The notes: generated by a model not told the origin, from the letters alone. 64,000 nucleotides of DNA from Mactra quadrangularis (GCA_025267735.1 CM046304.1:22633381-22697380), one strand, 5' to 3'; counted from the stretch's first letter, positions 1-14,198 are shown. Numbers and translations: made by a program.

Positions 1-343
1 CTTTTAAACCACCAAAAATGCAACCTCATAGCCCATGATTATGATGTTTTGATTTAAGTTGGTAAAAAATATATAAAAATATCAATGTGTCTAACTAAAA
101 TCTTATCGGCTTATCATTGTAGCTCAGTTTTGGTACATTGTAAATATCAATTTGACGAAAGGTTGATTAAGAACTTAATCCAATATATCTGCGTTTACAA
201 TTTATCATGTTTAGCTCACCTGTAACGTAGTAATTCTTTTATTGAAAAAAAATATAGTTAATACTTTCGATTGTATTCGTTTTTCATTCATTTCAACTTA
301 TTTAGCGTTTTGGACCCGAAACTTTTCTGAACTGTTTATTCAC

Positions 344-470
344 CACTTGTTTCAAGATTGTAGATTGAGCGCTCCATGTAAGAGAAAGCCATACGTTTCC
401 AACATCAGTACATCTAATGTCTAAACCACTCACGAGACATACTCACTACTGCATATGTATATCTAGAAAC
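344..470 (-). pseudogene. Decayed first-exon cassette in duplicated block, copy 1
   Basis: Aligned to the intact cassettes, the start codon reads GTG (346-344) and the donor reads GTGAAT. The same two changes are present in copy 2 at 17172-17167, so they predate the segmental duplication. Confidence 0.45.
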
Positions 471-2384
471 CAAACAATCCCAGAAATTTAGTCCGACAAA
501 GTTATCTCCGTTGTCTACTCATCAAATCCGCCATTATGGTACAGAAGAGCAAAAATGAAATGTAGAAATAAAAATGTTTTGTTGCTGGTTTTCACAATGT
601 GTCCCTTAATTTGGCTCCTTCTGTGATACTGATGTAGTAACAGATAAGATCATGCAGATCAGACAGACAGAGAATTGACTTATTACATAATAGACAGTCA
701 CAGAATATTGCACCATGTATAGTTAACTATTAACAGTAATGTTACTTAAACAAAGTATTAAATGTCAAAGTTTTATTTGCTAAATTATGGATGTAGGACT
801 TGCTTGTGGTCTGTTTTCACATACTTTTAATGCTGAATATTTGTATGGCAAGAATTTCCTTCTGATCTCAAATATTTACATCAAGTGTCTTATTAAAAGA
901 AAATAGATGGTACTTTTACATAAGTTTGACGTGTTCTAATTTCGAAGGATTTTTAGTTAAAAAAAATATTGACTTTGACATATAATTGAAATAGAACTTA
1001 TGTTTGTATAGAGCTTAATCTGATGATAAAAGACTCAAAATGTTCAACATACTACAATTGTCAACTAGATATACTTTGTAAAGAATAAGATTAAATAGGA
1101 AAAAACGTAGAAACCTAGTTGAATTTCTTCTGTCCTGTAAAATTGGTGATTTTACGACCGCGGACAGCTTAAAATATCTTTTAATATTAGCTTATAATTT
1201 CATCAAAAAATATTTTTGTTGATGTTTTGGTTTGAATAAGTATAGTACACCAAAGATACATATTATACCTTTTGAGTCATAACTATGTGAGAGAAGTGAA
1301 TGACGTCACAGATAAGTTTTTGGTTTCAGCTAGTAACTCTTTTAAAAATGTAAATAAGTTGGTCTTTTTTGTTTATCTGATGTATTCCAGAAAATTTAGT
1401 TTGTTAAAAAAGCAATTATAAACAGTGGAGACGGACATTACAATACTTTTCTTTTTTCATTCAAATGTTGTTTTCTAAGTTTTTGTTTATTTACTATACC
1501 GTCACATAGTTGCATTGATCGATATGCTTAGGTCTGATAATTTTCAAAATTTTAGCAATTTTAGGAGGCGGAGTGGGAGGACAAAACACTTGGTAGACAC
1601 ACTTTAATTTTTGTGGGAAATAATGGAAATACAAATTAACCATTATTTCAATACCACTAGAAGTTACGAAAATTGTACTTTATTGTACCGTACTGGAATG
1701 ATATTAACATTCATCTTTACAGATCTTATGTCTTTGTCATAAACATTTTTTTTTCTGAAATAAGACCGTTACATCCTTACCATTTCCTTTTCCCTTCAAA
1801 TAAAACAAAGATTTTTAAAGCAAATTGTTGTATGCCATGTTTAAAACATAAACTTCCCTATTAATGGATGTTTTAATAACACTGTAAATGCTCCAAAATA
1901 CAGCATTTTGACAAATATGTAAAAATATGGCGGCAGTTTATTTTCATCTCTGGGACTGTTAAGAAAGATATCCAGAAATTTACTATTTAGATGTTACAAT
2001 ATCATTTTTGTAGGCAACTTAAAATATAGAGATATAAATTGAAGAACAAAAATCCGATCTGTCGACATACGTTCTGGATATGCGAATTGAAATTGTCAAT
2101 TTCTTTGGCAGTGTCTTTTTAACATAGTGGAACAACGTATTTGAAAAGTTTTGAAACTCCAAATGACTGTAGCAGATCAGTAAATAGGGACACATTTACT
2201 GCACAAATTATAAGCAATAATAATTTTAAAATGTAACCTGAAAAATCCGCGCACCTGTGTGTGATGTTCCAAATATAATAGAAAATGTTTGGAGATTGAT
2301 TTAAATTTCTGAATATAAAGCATTTAAATTCATGTTCTTTACACAAAACGATTGTCAATAAGGAATAATATATCACAATAATGT

Positions 2385-2692
2385 TTGTTTGTTTGTTGGG
2401 TTTAACGCCATAGCAAAACATTGTATAGGTCATATAACGACGGTCAGTCAACCTACTCACTCCTCTTGGAAAGGCTAAATTTCTTGATTTCAGCTGTTAA
2501 CCAACTACTAAACAAACACTTACATCAGTGACTGACAACTGCCCTACACGTATGATTGGTAGGAGGGAGAATGACTGTACAAAATAATTTCATGACCAAG
2601 CTCCACGAAAGTATGTCCCGCCCGGGAATCGAACCCATGATCCCTGGATCATTAGACGTGTTTGCCACCAACTAATCTAGCCGGGCAGCCTT
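2385..2692 (-). mobile_element. SINE family 1, copy in duplicated block 1
   Basis: The minus-strand head has GATTAGTTGGTGGC and GGGTTCGATTCCC boxes; the body includes TTAACAGCTG and TGACTGACCGTCG, and the end lies by GGCGTTAAACCC. The same insertion is present in copy 2, so it predates the duplication. Confidence 0.6.
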
Positions 2693-2777
2693 TTTGCAGA
2701 TAAAATAATAAAACACTTACACTGGGTGAAATGATTGAAACGATAATCACTTAGTAAAGTTTAAAAATAACGAAACA

Positions 2778-2850
2778 TTAATGTTGCTCCGCCATAAAAA
2801 GAACCATTATTGGAAAGAACACTTTACTACCAATAATTGTTGTACATGTA
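2778..2850 (-). pseudogene. Relic tail exon, duplicated block copy 1
   Basis: The minus-strand sequence keeps the FFP-IMVLFMAEQ-like hydrophobic reading before a TAA at 2780-2778, recognisable against the gene A tail (FFPLMVLL). The 5' part and the acceptor are eroded. The copy at 24.8 kb shares the altered end, so decay predates the duplication. Confidence 0.45.
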
Positions 2851-3624
2851 CAATGTAAATGTTACACTAAACTATGCATGCATAAATATCTCACACACTT
2901 ATTGATATATTGTTAAAGGTTGTATTATTAAAATAATAATTGAATGACTTTGTTTATTGAAGATACCGCCTTGATATTTTCAGTGACGTTATTGGGAATT
3001 GTATTAATATACGTAAAGATTTAAAAGCAAAACATGATAAGATAATTCGTAAAAGTTATAACTTATGTCAGAATATATAACAGAATAGACATGTATCGTC
3101 TACATGTACTACGAAAGATATTTACAAGGGAGACAAACAGACCGCGGAAACTTAGTTTACCAATCGAGTTATCCTTAACATAGTAAACAAATACATGTCC
3201 CTTATCACTTTAAATGTAGTTGCTTTCTAAATAATTCGTAGTGCAGTTGTAAAGTGCAGTGTCTCCCGAAAGCGGCAGATTATACTTCCCATGAAAATTA
3301 AACATTTTATATCGATTTTTTGACAGGACAGTTGCAGTCTTTCTCATTTAATTAGTCATTTTGTACTGCCAAAGACTGTTCAGGAACTTATACGTTGAAC
3401 GCAGTGCATAGGAAAATAGAAGACGGCGTAACATACGATCAAATATTTTTCTAAAGCATGATTTTGATTGTATGTTTGTTTCTTGTCACTGTGACTATAC
3501 GTTATTATTATCCTCAACCATCTTTGTGCTGTATATGTTATTTGGTATATGGTTGACTTTCTTTTAATGTTCGCAAACATCTATTTTAAACTCAAAACAG
3601 ATTACACTTAAGCATTTCTATTTG

Positions 3625-3760
3625 GTAAGACTCAATCGGTAGAATGCCGTGCTTCTGATCTTAGTGTCTAGGGTTAGATTCCCGTGCGGGGCATTCTATG
3701 GTTGAGTTTTGTCATGAAGTAATTTCTACAACCCTCATTCCGTCTACCTTTGATATTAAA
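3625..3760 (+). repeat. Possible tRNA-derived SINE head
   Basis: TTGGTAAGACTCAATCGGTAG and GGGTTAGATTCCC sit about 45 bp apart like A and B boxes. No acceptor stem and no clear tail or target duplication. Confidence 0.3.
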
Positions 3761-4084
3761 TTATGTCACTGACGAAATATGCGCTAAGTAACTGCAAAAC
3801 AGTCGGCTCAAATAGGTAGCAGAACATTCGTCCATTTGACTGATGGATAAATACAACAACAAGTAAAGACTAACACACATTTGAAGAAAATATTTATTAA
3901 AACTCTGAAATATGTGTATATTGGTACTTTTTAAATACATAAAGTCACACGTTTGAAATTCACCACATGCTTGCCGTTTCAAATCTTTAACATTATTCTA
4001 TCAATACCCATACTGTTATTTCAGGAGTCATATATCAAATACGTGTCCACATTTTGTTTGATGTTCATTACAATTTATTCAGAT

Positions 4085-4142
4085 ATACATACGATGTTGT
4101 CATGTTCATAGGTTTTTAACAGGAACAATGACTCGATGCATT
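4085..4142 (-). other. Conserved noncoding element downstream of gene A
   Basis: The minus strand reads CATTGTTCCTGTTAAAAACC, then TATGAACATGACAACATC. Five copies occur, each 640-950 bp beyond a tail-exon stop (see 14.15, 29.16, 40.12 and 56.37 kb). The flanks are far less conserved. Confidence 0.5.
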
Positions 4143-4370
4143 TATAAGAATTGATATGACTGTAAAAAGACTCTTATCAAAGTAAGGCGACAAAGATACT
4201 TTAGAATCAATACGAAATACAATGTATGTGATTTGTGTTATATTTCGTTTAGAAAAAATTCTACAGGAAACATCATTTTTTTTTACAATTTCATCAAAAC
4301 TTTCGTTCTCAAAATGGCGATTTGGTTGTAAATGCACTGACTAAGACATTGCTCTGAACTGTTTACTCAC

Positions 4371-4490
4371 CATTTGTTTTTGAGATATTAGTTATGTTGA
4401 TGCAAGTATACAGGAACAATTAATGTCACTTGAACCATACATCAATAAAAACTGATCTGTAAATTACTCACTTGACAACTTGATATGTAC
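4371..4490 (-). promoter_or_regulatory. Distal first-exon cassette beyond gene A
   Basis: Minus-strand CTCAAAAACAA, ATG at 4373-4371, donor GTGAGTAAAC. The block is intact in sequence, but the next family member downstream (tail relic at 2.8 kb) has no visible signal or domain exon, so this start exon has no obvious partner inside the window. Confidence 0.4.
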
Positions 4491-4952
4491 ACCGAAACAA
4501 TTTCACAAAGAGTTCTTGATTATTGTAAAAAATCTGATTATAGCAAGAAAGACTACTTTAATATTTACAGATTTTGATTGCATTGAAAGTAAAGTGAGAC
4601 AAACAGATAGAAAAAGTCTGAAAGAGTAAGTTCAAGTTGTTCATTAAATTAACAAAATTTGATTTAAATCTTCAGCTTGTAATTTTACAATAATCTTTAT
4701 GTTTTAACTACAAATTATTGACATGCAATTCCAAAAGTTCAAGATAACAATATAATCTAAAACAAAAAACAGAAAATATGAAAACAGACAAAACAATCGA
4801 ATTTTTCAGTATTTTTGGCAATTGAGCGCTAATAATTTAAGATAAGCATTCCTTATTGACTAAAATAAATTACATTCTAAATAAATTACTAGTGTTTTAA
4901 AGTCCCGCTACGAAGAAAATATAAAACAACACACAACTGCGGAATTTTGCAT

Positions 4953-7900
4953 TTACATAAAAAGCTTGTCAGATAGAAGAACCATCAGTGGAAAGAACAC
5001 CATCCCAATGAATGTTGTTGTTGATACTGCACCACTTTCTGTAATGTATTAAAACATAACTCATAGTGAGTTCATGTCAAAAAGATAAGTTTATGATCTT
5101 ACTTGGTAACAATTGGTGCATTCAGCATTGGTTAAAAATGAGAAATCATTTACTAAAAGAAAATGTGTTTATGAAACATAATTATGGAGTTATATATCAA
5201 ACGATAAATACCACTGTGTCAAAGGCATAGTTAAATACACCATTCTAATACATGTACTAGTTACTTTTAATACAAATACAAATAAGTTAATTGTGATATA
5301 GGCCACCGGCCTCTGACACATGACATACAATAAAAACATAGTCACATATTATATATATATGTAAATGATATAATATATGATATAGAAACTATGATATTGA
5401 CATCAGTGATTCCATACAAGTTTGTATACTGTTCATAGCTAATTAGAATGCCTTGCTTTCTACGGTATGCATGCCATAGATACATGGCAACATTAATTAA
5501 AAGTCTATCATCATTATTAGACAACATTATATAAATGTTTTAATAGTTGAATTTATCCAGATTTTTTAGGTATATATAAATGTCTTAATATAGAATATGG
5601 TTCAAAGCAAAATGATTTGCAAAATTATAAGTAATTCATTTAAGTCAATATTAACTGTTCTGGATATCTTAGTATAATTGAAAACTCAATTGGCGTGTTA
5701 TTTAACAGCTAATTTTATGAAGCTGAAATTTATGCCAAAGACGAATATTGGAATCAGACAAATGTGTAGTTTCTAAATTCCTACACATAATTTTTAAGCC
5801 ATTAAACTTGAATTAATACGAGTACAAAAATTCTTACTTTCTTGGCATTGATTAATGTTTTCTGTGAATCCAGATTTACATGTACATTTAAGTACTGTGG
5901 ATGTTGTATCACATTCGGCGTTAGTGATACTATCACATTGTTTTCCACCTTCTGAACATGTTGTCTGAGATACAGCTAAAATTAAAGTAAAAATATAATT
6001 ATGGAATTCTATAATATAACTATAAATTCCACAATATTGCTGGCAAATGACGATGAAGATATAGTATTCTTTATATTAATTAATACAAGTTGTTATTTTG
6101 ATATAATTTGTTTGGTGACTTTTTGTGAAAGATAATATTACTATGTACAAGTCATTTATCTAAATACAACTTTGCCAATGCGTCACGGAACGTTAAAACA
6201 TTTTGAGCAGCATTTGTTTAAAACAAACCAAGAATCGTTTGTTTTCAAAATAACCATATTAAAATCTACATAAATTATGACCATTGTATAAATTCTCCTT
6301 TTAAACAGTGTGGTAAATATTTGGTTCGTAAAAACCATTATCACTCCTGTATCAACATCTGTTGCCAGTATTATACTTTGTTTGCTCAGTATGATAAGTT
6401 AGATTCGTACAATCACAAGTTTAAAATTCAACATAATTTTAAACATGATTTAAATGTACATGGTATTTATTGTTTAAAATGACAAAAAAACTGTTAAGAG
6501 CAAAAATGTCTAAAATTGAAATATAAGCATTTATTTGTATCGATTTGAATCACTCAACTTTTAAGCCAGAATATATTTCTCAATCATTTGCGTGAATTTT
6601 GTCTGATAGTAGCTACCATCTGTTATCTTCAACAGAAGTCTTAATCATCTTTATATTATAAAGGATTTATACCCATACCTAGCACACAGGCACCATTACT
6701 TGGAGTATATTTGTCAACACAAGCACATGTACTTTTATTGCATACAGCATGACCAATATCTGAGCAATCGGCGTCGACTTTGCAAGCTTCTGATACTCCT
6801 AATTTCAGTAAAAAATAATAAACATTTGCATAACTTTATCCCTCAATAATCATTTATGTAAAAAGGATTAAGGTAGATAAAGTCAAATGGGAGGAAATAT
6901 CTTCTTATTGAATATTACTTTACTTAAAAAGTGGCTGCAGGGGTGATAGTAGATATTGTCGATCAGATGTTTTGAATATTTCTCGAAGTGCAACAGATGA
7001 TTATGTTCCTGTTCAAAACTTGACTATATCCGTTTCATCCCGCCGATTGTTTTAATTCTTTAAACTTAATGGACCTTTCCATGACCTTACCTATTAGCAT
7101 ATCTAACAAAGATTTACATTTACTTTTTATCCCACAAACAAGGTGTTAACAACAGAGCACATGCTTATCTGTGTGGGTAAATGTATTGTTATTCAAATAA
7201 AAAGGTCGCACTCGGAATGGTCCATTAACATATCTATTTGTACTTTATATAGTCCTGTTTATGTATAGACAAACTATCAAGTCCTAACTGTGTCTGCATT
7301 ACAGCAAGATTTCGCATATTCGCATTGTCAATTATTATATTTACATGCATATTGATATTCATTTAGATCACATGATATGTCTAAGGAAAGGGAAATGTAC
7401 AAATCATGAGGTGCATGATTACATAATATTGAATGTATACATATTTTGTATATGTAGAAAATATATAAAATTTAAATGATAAAGGCATAGATATGATATG
7501 TACAGAGGACAATAATCAAAATAACATTTTAAACAAATTATGACTGAACGTCACCTATGATCGCATTTATGGTATACAACAATGACTTGTTGCCGAATAT
7601 TGTTATGCCACATGATTAACGGAAATAGTGTTAATGATTATTAATATGTTATCGCTGACTAGCTTGTGAGTGTAAAAAGTACATTTGACCTACTCTTAAT
7701 AGCCACACATTTTGTACTTTCCTCTTTGAAACCACTGGAACATGTACACGTTTTAGCATTATCAGCACCTGTACATGTAGCATTTTCTGTCGTGCAGAAA
7801 ACTGAAGCAGTACAAGGTTGACCCAAACCTGAAACAATTTGCATGCACAATTTTTTATCTAATTTATGAAGTCAGAAGAGAATCAATTTGCTAAATACGG

Positions 7901-10900
7901 AAATTTTAAATTTATATAATATATATAATATTGTACGATGATACTTTTGTCATCATTTCATTTATGCTGACGAGAACACTTCTTGTCAAAATCATAAGCC
8001 TTTTGACATTCATGAGCGTGAAAAAATATGTTCTATTAAACGCTTGCTTAATATTATTTGAGCAAGTTGAAACAAATTATACTGTATTTGTCACTTTTTA
8101 AAAATAAATATCAGATACATACCAATGGTACAACCGCCAGCATTTTCTACTGATCCAGTCTTACATACGCACATAGGTGTACTTGCATCGCTACATTCGG
8201 CATTTTTAATTGATGTGCAATCTGTTGCAGTTGTAAATGTAACACTGGTTACAACTGAAAGAGTTGTAATATAATTAAAAATACATCCTTTTATAAATAC
8301 CAGCTGAGTGCAATGTTTGCAATTCAAAAATAAGCCAAAATGTTATATTAAAAAGTACAATATGTGTACATGTATGTACTGAAATCGTATATTATGAATA
8401 ATTCAAACAAATCAAATCGGGGTCCGCAACTGAGTTCTAAAATTCAATTCCAAATTGGCAAATCTTAGGTATTCGGAAGCGAGTTCAAATGACTCGGATT
8501 CACATTTTGAAATATACAAAGGTAGATGCGCATTTTATCTATATTAACGATACTATTCACATGTATATTAATAGAAATTAATGAAACGTATTCGTATGTT
8601 TCTTCCATATACTATTTAGGTAACAAAAAAATTCACTACGTCATTGTAGAATTACAATCAATCCAATCATATTAAATAACACATCTTTTTTATTTTTCGC
8701 GTACTGAACAACAGCATGATTACCATCAACATTCAATTAAAAAACCAGATATACTCTTGACAAGTACGACACAACCTAAGTACATTTGCACTTCGATATT
8801 GCATTCGGATAAATACTTGATAAGAATGTAATATCTTTTGCAAATTTAGCACAAGCACAAGTCGTTGTGTTACAGAGATATTGAATAATAGATGATGAAC
8901 AAACAATTACTTAGATAAAATTGTCAAATGAGTTAAACATTACTATGTACTTGTATCGCCTCGTTGAGAGTGCAGTTGAGCCAGAATGCACGTGTACAGC
9001 AAATTCGTGGAAATCGTCTTATTGTTGCAAGCTCGTGTTTCATGTTACAGACACCTGTTTGGATACTTCTTTAAGATTGTGTACTAGTACATGTATTTAA
9101 TATTAGAAACAAGTAAAGGTAGAACCAATACCTTGATTGCAGACACCTTTATTTGGAGCATACTTAGCAGGACAATCACATACATTGCTAATGCATTCAG
9201 CATTGGCCACATTTGAGCATTCGGTGTTGTCTGTGCAAGAATCTGTTAATCCTAATATAAATAAACATTATAGACATGTATATGTTTACTGATGATAATT
9301 ATTTTGTCTTTTTGGTTGGGGTTAACAGCCACATATCACGTTTTATCACGGTGCTTAGCCATCCTGGTCACTGTTCCTAGATAGGCTAAATCTCTGGATT
9401 TAGCTGTTAACCAGTTGCTATGTGTTTTCTTCTGTCACTGACTTATAACTGCACTAATTATTTAAAATTATTTATCATATACACAAACTGATAAATACAA
9501 CTCCATATATTTAAAAGTCCTTATAACAAAATATAGAATTGTATTAATAACCAATGCATCTATGTGATGATGGAGACAAGAGACCTCCCGAAAACTCAAG
9601 TTCCTATTTCAAGATTGACGAAATCTGCTAAAACACTCACCATATGCTGCTTGCTAAATTGTTCTGAACAATATCAAAGAACAAACATGTTGAATTTTAC
9701 TTTTAAATGTAATTAAAATAAGCATGTCAGAAAGTACCAGTTGTGTCAACATTGCTGCGCAAGTGACAATTGACAATTATTGAACAGAATTCACGCGTTA
9801 TGTATTCTTGTAGTATACATATTGGAGTATACATAAACTTAATATAATAATATAGTACTTTATCATAACAATATTTGCGCCTCTAATTAATTTAAAGAGA
9901 AAAACATAAACGTTCCAAAATATATCTTCAAACGTTAATGTGAAAATTTATTTAGATCATAATGTAGGTTTATGTGAGCATAACATTCTGGAAGTTTATA
10001 TTGCAGTTTAATAAAGCGTAAAATTAAATAAAAATAATAAAATAACAGGTAAATACTAAACCATGATGATAGAGAACAGACAGTATAATAATTTCTAAAT
10101 GTTATGTTCAAGTAAAAATAAATCAAATCATTATATCTCATAAATATAAAGTGTTATTTTAAAGTATGTTATCATGATGGCAGGTATAGTTTGTCATATT
10201 CATATGTTATTTGACTAGCAAGAATAAAGTACTAGTAAACTTCTCTGCGTAACAAATATTTTGAAATAAAGTACTTATATCTTATTTTCATCTTGAACAT
10301 GTCGCAAATTATTATTTAACTATATTGTGCAGTCTCATGTCATACATACATGTATATAGTCAGGGATAATTAAATTAAGCGCCTACTTTTATATACTCAT
10401 TATTCAAACACCTACTATAGAATAAATAGAAATAAGGATTTGGCCTACCTTTGGCTACACAGTTAGTACCGTCCGCCTTGAAGCCACTGGAACATTTACA
10501 CTTTTTACCAGTATCATCAACACACTCGGCATGAGTCGTGCATTCATCAGAAGCAGTGCAAACAGCGTTCAAATCTGTAACCATTTGCATCTCATGAACA
10601 TACAACATCAAAGAGGTCATAATAAAAACATACTGTGCTTAATTTTGACAATTTATTATTTATTAATTTAAAAAAACAACAATAAAGGTAATTCGGCTTG
10701 AGGCTTGGTGCCGTTTTCCATATGTTGTCGTTTAATTATATAACAACTTGACACGACTTCTGCTAATAATTGACAAATTCTCGTACAAATTAACAACTTC
10801 AGTGTTTTAGTCTATATCTGATGGTAGGTTGTTGAAATTATTGTTTGTATCGTTATAAATATATCGATAAATACTCGACCTTATTTTGTAGGGTCCTGTG

Positions 10901-12103
10901 CATTTTTTAGATTAAGCATTGTTTTGCGTAAAATAAATTGTGAACAATAGTTCAATAATTTGCCAGTGATCCTAATCAAAAGTACTTTACAATTGTGCAT
11001 AGAAATTGTGACTATTTACGCATTATCGCGACATATAACCTGAACCAACACCATTCATTGCATGCAATCAAATATTTACAAACTCAGAGGTAAATACAGT
11101 ATAATTATTAAATGCGTTTTAATAATGAAAGTACATTTAAATCCAAAAGATATTAACAGACATTAGTTTGATGGTCATAATGAGTGTTTTGAGGTTTTTT
11201 AACGCCGTTCAAGCACTTGTCTAGAAACAATTATTGGCTAAAATGCTTTACCGCACTGTGCAGATCACATGACTATAAACCCTGGGTAAGTAAGTTTAGT
11301 AAGAATCAATTTGCATATTCACGTTCTTTTAGATGCTATATATTGCTTGTATATGTATATTCATAGCTCATGAAAAATTCATGTAATGCACTGTTATATA
11401 TCCTTTAAGTGCGACAAATAATAAAGACAATTTAATAAGCAAATCTATTTAACAACGAATGTAAAATTTTATTGACGAACAGAACTTGTCAAAATGTAAC
11501 ACTTACCAACAGCAGATATTTCATAAATAATTGCACCTAACAGTACAACAACCAAGCACAATTTGACATTCTGAAAATATATATAATTTATAAATGAAAC
11601 GCATTGTTGAAACTTAATTTGGCAAGAATAAAAATCACCTGTATACCACTGATGTTTTTTTAAGTGACAGCACTCCAGAAAACATTGATTTCACCTAAGT
11701 TATGATTCTAGTACAATGTAAATATTGACTACCTTACGCTGCGTTTGTCTCTTCTTAAACTGCTTCGTGAAGTCAAATAATTAATATGACAAATTCTGCT
11801 GCTTACCTATGTATCACGCAGAACGATGATCATTCACTGGCATGAGCAGTTCTAAGTAGTTGTAAAATACAAAGTAGATGACTATACATACGATGCTTTT
11901 TATTCTGTTCTGGCACAAACGTATACAATTAACAATAATAACAAATATAATTAATCCATAATCGCTCCTCCCATGCCCTAAAAAGTAACAATTTCATAAC
12001 TTCATATATTTAAAGGTCAAAATACCGATCACTATCATTTAAATGATAACTAAGTATAAAATATTTATAAATATCGCAATGTCTTAATAGTTAGACTCAC
12101 CAT
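4953..12103 (-). CDS. Gene A: secreted six-domain EGF-like repeat protein with C-terminal anchor signal (9 exons)
   Basis: Seen: coding segments 12103-12101 (ATG only), 11570-11507, 10574-10449, 9251-9132, 8254-8123, 7828-7694, 6798-6679, 5975-5838 and 5038-4953. They join in one frame to 307 codons plus TAA, each with AG acceptor and GT donor. The second exon gives a signal peptide beginning MNVKLCLVVVLLGAII. Six domain exons of 40-46 residues follow with the pattern C-x5/6-C-x5/7-C-x4/8-C-x-C-x8/10-C, usually with G-Y/F after the fifth Cys. The last exon encodes SGA, then a hydrophobic stretch (TFIGMVFFPLMVLL) and a short end. All introns after exon 2 are phase 1. Family knowledge: the C-x-C and C-x2-G-Y/F spacing is that of EGF-like modules. 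Inference: a cell-surface protein, GPI-anchored or tail-anchored; ligand unknown. Odd: domain 3 lacks its first cysteine. Exon borders are read by eye and lack RNA support. Confidence 0.8.
8123..8254 (-). CDS. Gene A domain 3 exon with a missing cysteine
   Basis: This 44-codon phase-1 exon keeps five of the six EGF-like cysteines, ending in C-V-C-K-T-G and a final C. At the place of the first cysteine it has TTT (Phe) where sister domains have TGT or TGC, in the context V-T-F-T-T-A-T-D-C. The frame and both splice sites are intact. Either this domain has an unpaired cysteine that could bond between chains, or it is starting to decay. Confidence 0.75.
9308..9455 (-). mobile_element. SINE family 1 fragment in gene A intron
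   Basis: Contains only the tail and body part (GGTTAACAGCCACATATCAC, then AGATAGGCTAAATCTC); the tRNA-like head is missing. Confidence 0.5.
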
Positions 12104-12175
12104 GTTTGCAAGGTATCCTTAGCGCATGTATCACAACCATCTAGATACTGCTCCTTATATACTGACATTATCTTG
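12095..12175 (-). promoter_or_regulatory. Gene A core promoter and start-codon exon
   Basis: Read on the minus strand there is a TATATAAG box (12161-12154), about 50 bp of 5' leader, then ATG immediately followed by the donor GTGAGT (12100-12095). The start codon is thus the last codon of exon 1. The TATA box and the AGATAA-containing sequence just upstream recur before gene B, and a looser version before gene C at 55.2 kb, which supports a real conserved promoter. The transcription start is inferred, near 12125-12130. Confidence 0.65.
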
Positions 12176-12779
12176 TATCAGTGACTGTCAATTTACAGTT
12201 GCGTCGTGTAGGGTACTCAGTTATGTATAAAAAACACAATTTTTATCTTAAGAAGATAAGCTCTCAAGTAGGGACCAGTTATGAACGTTTAATCATGTTG
12301 ACATATTGTTTTCTTTGGGAAAAAACCAGTAATTTAGAGGGAGAATCGGCACATTTTTTTACCGATTCAATACGCCGCTTCAATTTATGTTAAAAAATAT
12401 TGTTGTTTGAAATAAAAAAAATATATACGTACCAATTTTCTGTTAGAAGGAATATGTGCTACTGGTATCCAATGAAACTTGTAAAATAATAAAAACGCTA
12501 CTGAAGCAAACTTTCATGAAGGTAATTTGTATTTTTATATACATTGACAAATATCGATCACAAAACTTCATGTGGTAAAGGCACCATGTTACTGCTTAAG
12601 ACATCTTTAATGTGGAAAAAGACAGTAGAAGTCCGATATAAAAAATTACCTTTAAATCTAGTGTCTCCAATTATAACTTCGATAACAAAGCTTTACCTTT
12701 ACTAGTCTTTGTAAAATGTACCTAATTTGATTCTCATTTGTCAAATTAAAGACATTAAAATACATAAGATGCAATGATC

Positions 12780-13900
12780 AGCCATTTTGCTGCGAATGAC
12801 GTATTTTACAATAGTTTTCATATTTGACTCAAAGCCTGGCCGGAGATTTTGAGATGCAAAAATCTATAACGTCTGTTTATTTCTGAAGGTCATAATTTTG
12901 ATGTGGTGCACGTTTGCATTAAAAACATTTTCATAGTTATCAAAACGTGTCCAGACGACTCGATCTAATTTTCTAATTAAATTGTATGAACTTGAGAACA
13001 TATACATTAACGTGTGACATGTTTACGAATATAATCCTTGAACAAACGTTGTTCACATTACAACATTGATTTATTGTAAATTCTGTCTAAACATATCCCC
13101 AAAGGATTCATTTAGATTAAAATATTGAGTCATTAGATTTAAATGTTATGGAATTTTAACGTGACTACATAGTTTTAAAGTATCCGCTGTCAAATCGCCT
13201 GATAATGCAATCTCATAATCCATTTATATGCTTTCATGCATTATGTAGGGATAAAATGTGCAAAACTTCGTCAATATATCAAACTGAAATCTAATCGGCT
13301 ATTCATCGAAGATTAGTTTTGATAACTTATTTTAAATATCATTGTGGCGATATTTTGATTAGGCCCGCTTGCAACCTGTCCAAGTTTCCTATTTTTATGT
13401 TTTTTACATATATATTTCCTTGTTAGTTGTGACAACATTATGATGATACATGTTACATAACTAGGATGATGCACTTGGATTGCATTTGGTCAGAACGAGG
13501 AAAAAATAGCTTTATCAATTAGCACAACATTTCTTGCTTATGGGTGTCTTTTTGTATCATTGTCTATTGGAAGGATGGGTCGAAGTTTTTCAGCAAGTCA
13601 ATTTGTAATCGTTTGTTTTTACATCAACCAGTGTGGTAAGTGTAAGATTGTTTACAAGTGCATTAAAGAATCTGGTCAATACTTCCATTTGTAATTGTTT
13701 TGTCACTGTCTGTTCCAAAGCGAAAATCCTTTGGCTCTTGTTTTCGTAATTTGTTATCGTTTACTTTTTATACAAAAAGGTTTTACCAAATCTGAATAAC
13801 TCTTTGCTATCTGCTGTTTGATAAGTCAAAGCTTTTTTACTGTTGCTGTTCTTGGTGTTTTTTTTATACTTAAAATAAGGAAAGAAAGACGAAAACTCTC
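12780..13900. repeat. Gene A upstream block shared with gene B
   Basis: Noncoding. It matches about 35600-36640 plus 39500-39900 upstream of gene B, and in part 16540-16800, including CTCGATCTAATTTTCTAAT (12959-12977). It marks the ancestral tandem-gene unit. Confidence 0.55.
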
Positions 13901-14144
13901 ACAAAACAAATTTTAATTCACAGAAATAAATCAATGAATCTCATAAATTACATAACGATCTCAATAACTATTGTCTAACTCGTTCTTACCAAGTTATTGG
14001 TCTCAGTTATGTTTCAATTTTCTTTTTATGATATTCAGATACAAGTATTTGATATAAAACGCTTTTAGCCATTTGTTTAACCTGTTGGTAACACATTATC
14101 TTTCATTTTCTTTACCTTTTAGACCAAAATATAGTTTCCAGATG

Positions 14145-14198
14145 TACATATAATGTTGTTACGTTCATGGATTTTTAACGGAAACAATGTCTTAACAC
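14145..14198 (-). other. Conserved noncoding element downstream of the orphan tail exon
   Basis: The most diverged copy of the element (CATTGTTTCCGTTAAAAATC), about 640 bp past the orphan stop. The first-exon cassette that accompanies it elsewhere is missing. Confidence 0.45.

Larger units (their letters stand above)
1..3320. repeat. Segmental duplication, copy 1
   Basis: Colinear with about 16818-26290. It contains the decayed first-exon cassette, a SINE and the relic tail exon. Nothing inside it is intact coding sequence. It continues to the left of the window. Confidence 0.7.

Noticed and set aside
2119..2460. 113-codon minus-strand frame as a gene
   Set aside because: It runs into a SINE, and the colinear copy at 24.2-24.5 kb has indels that break it.
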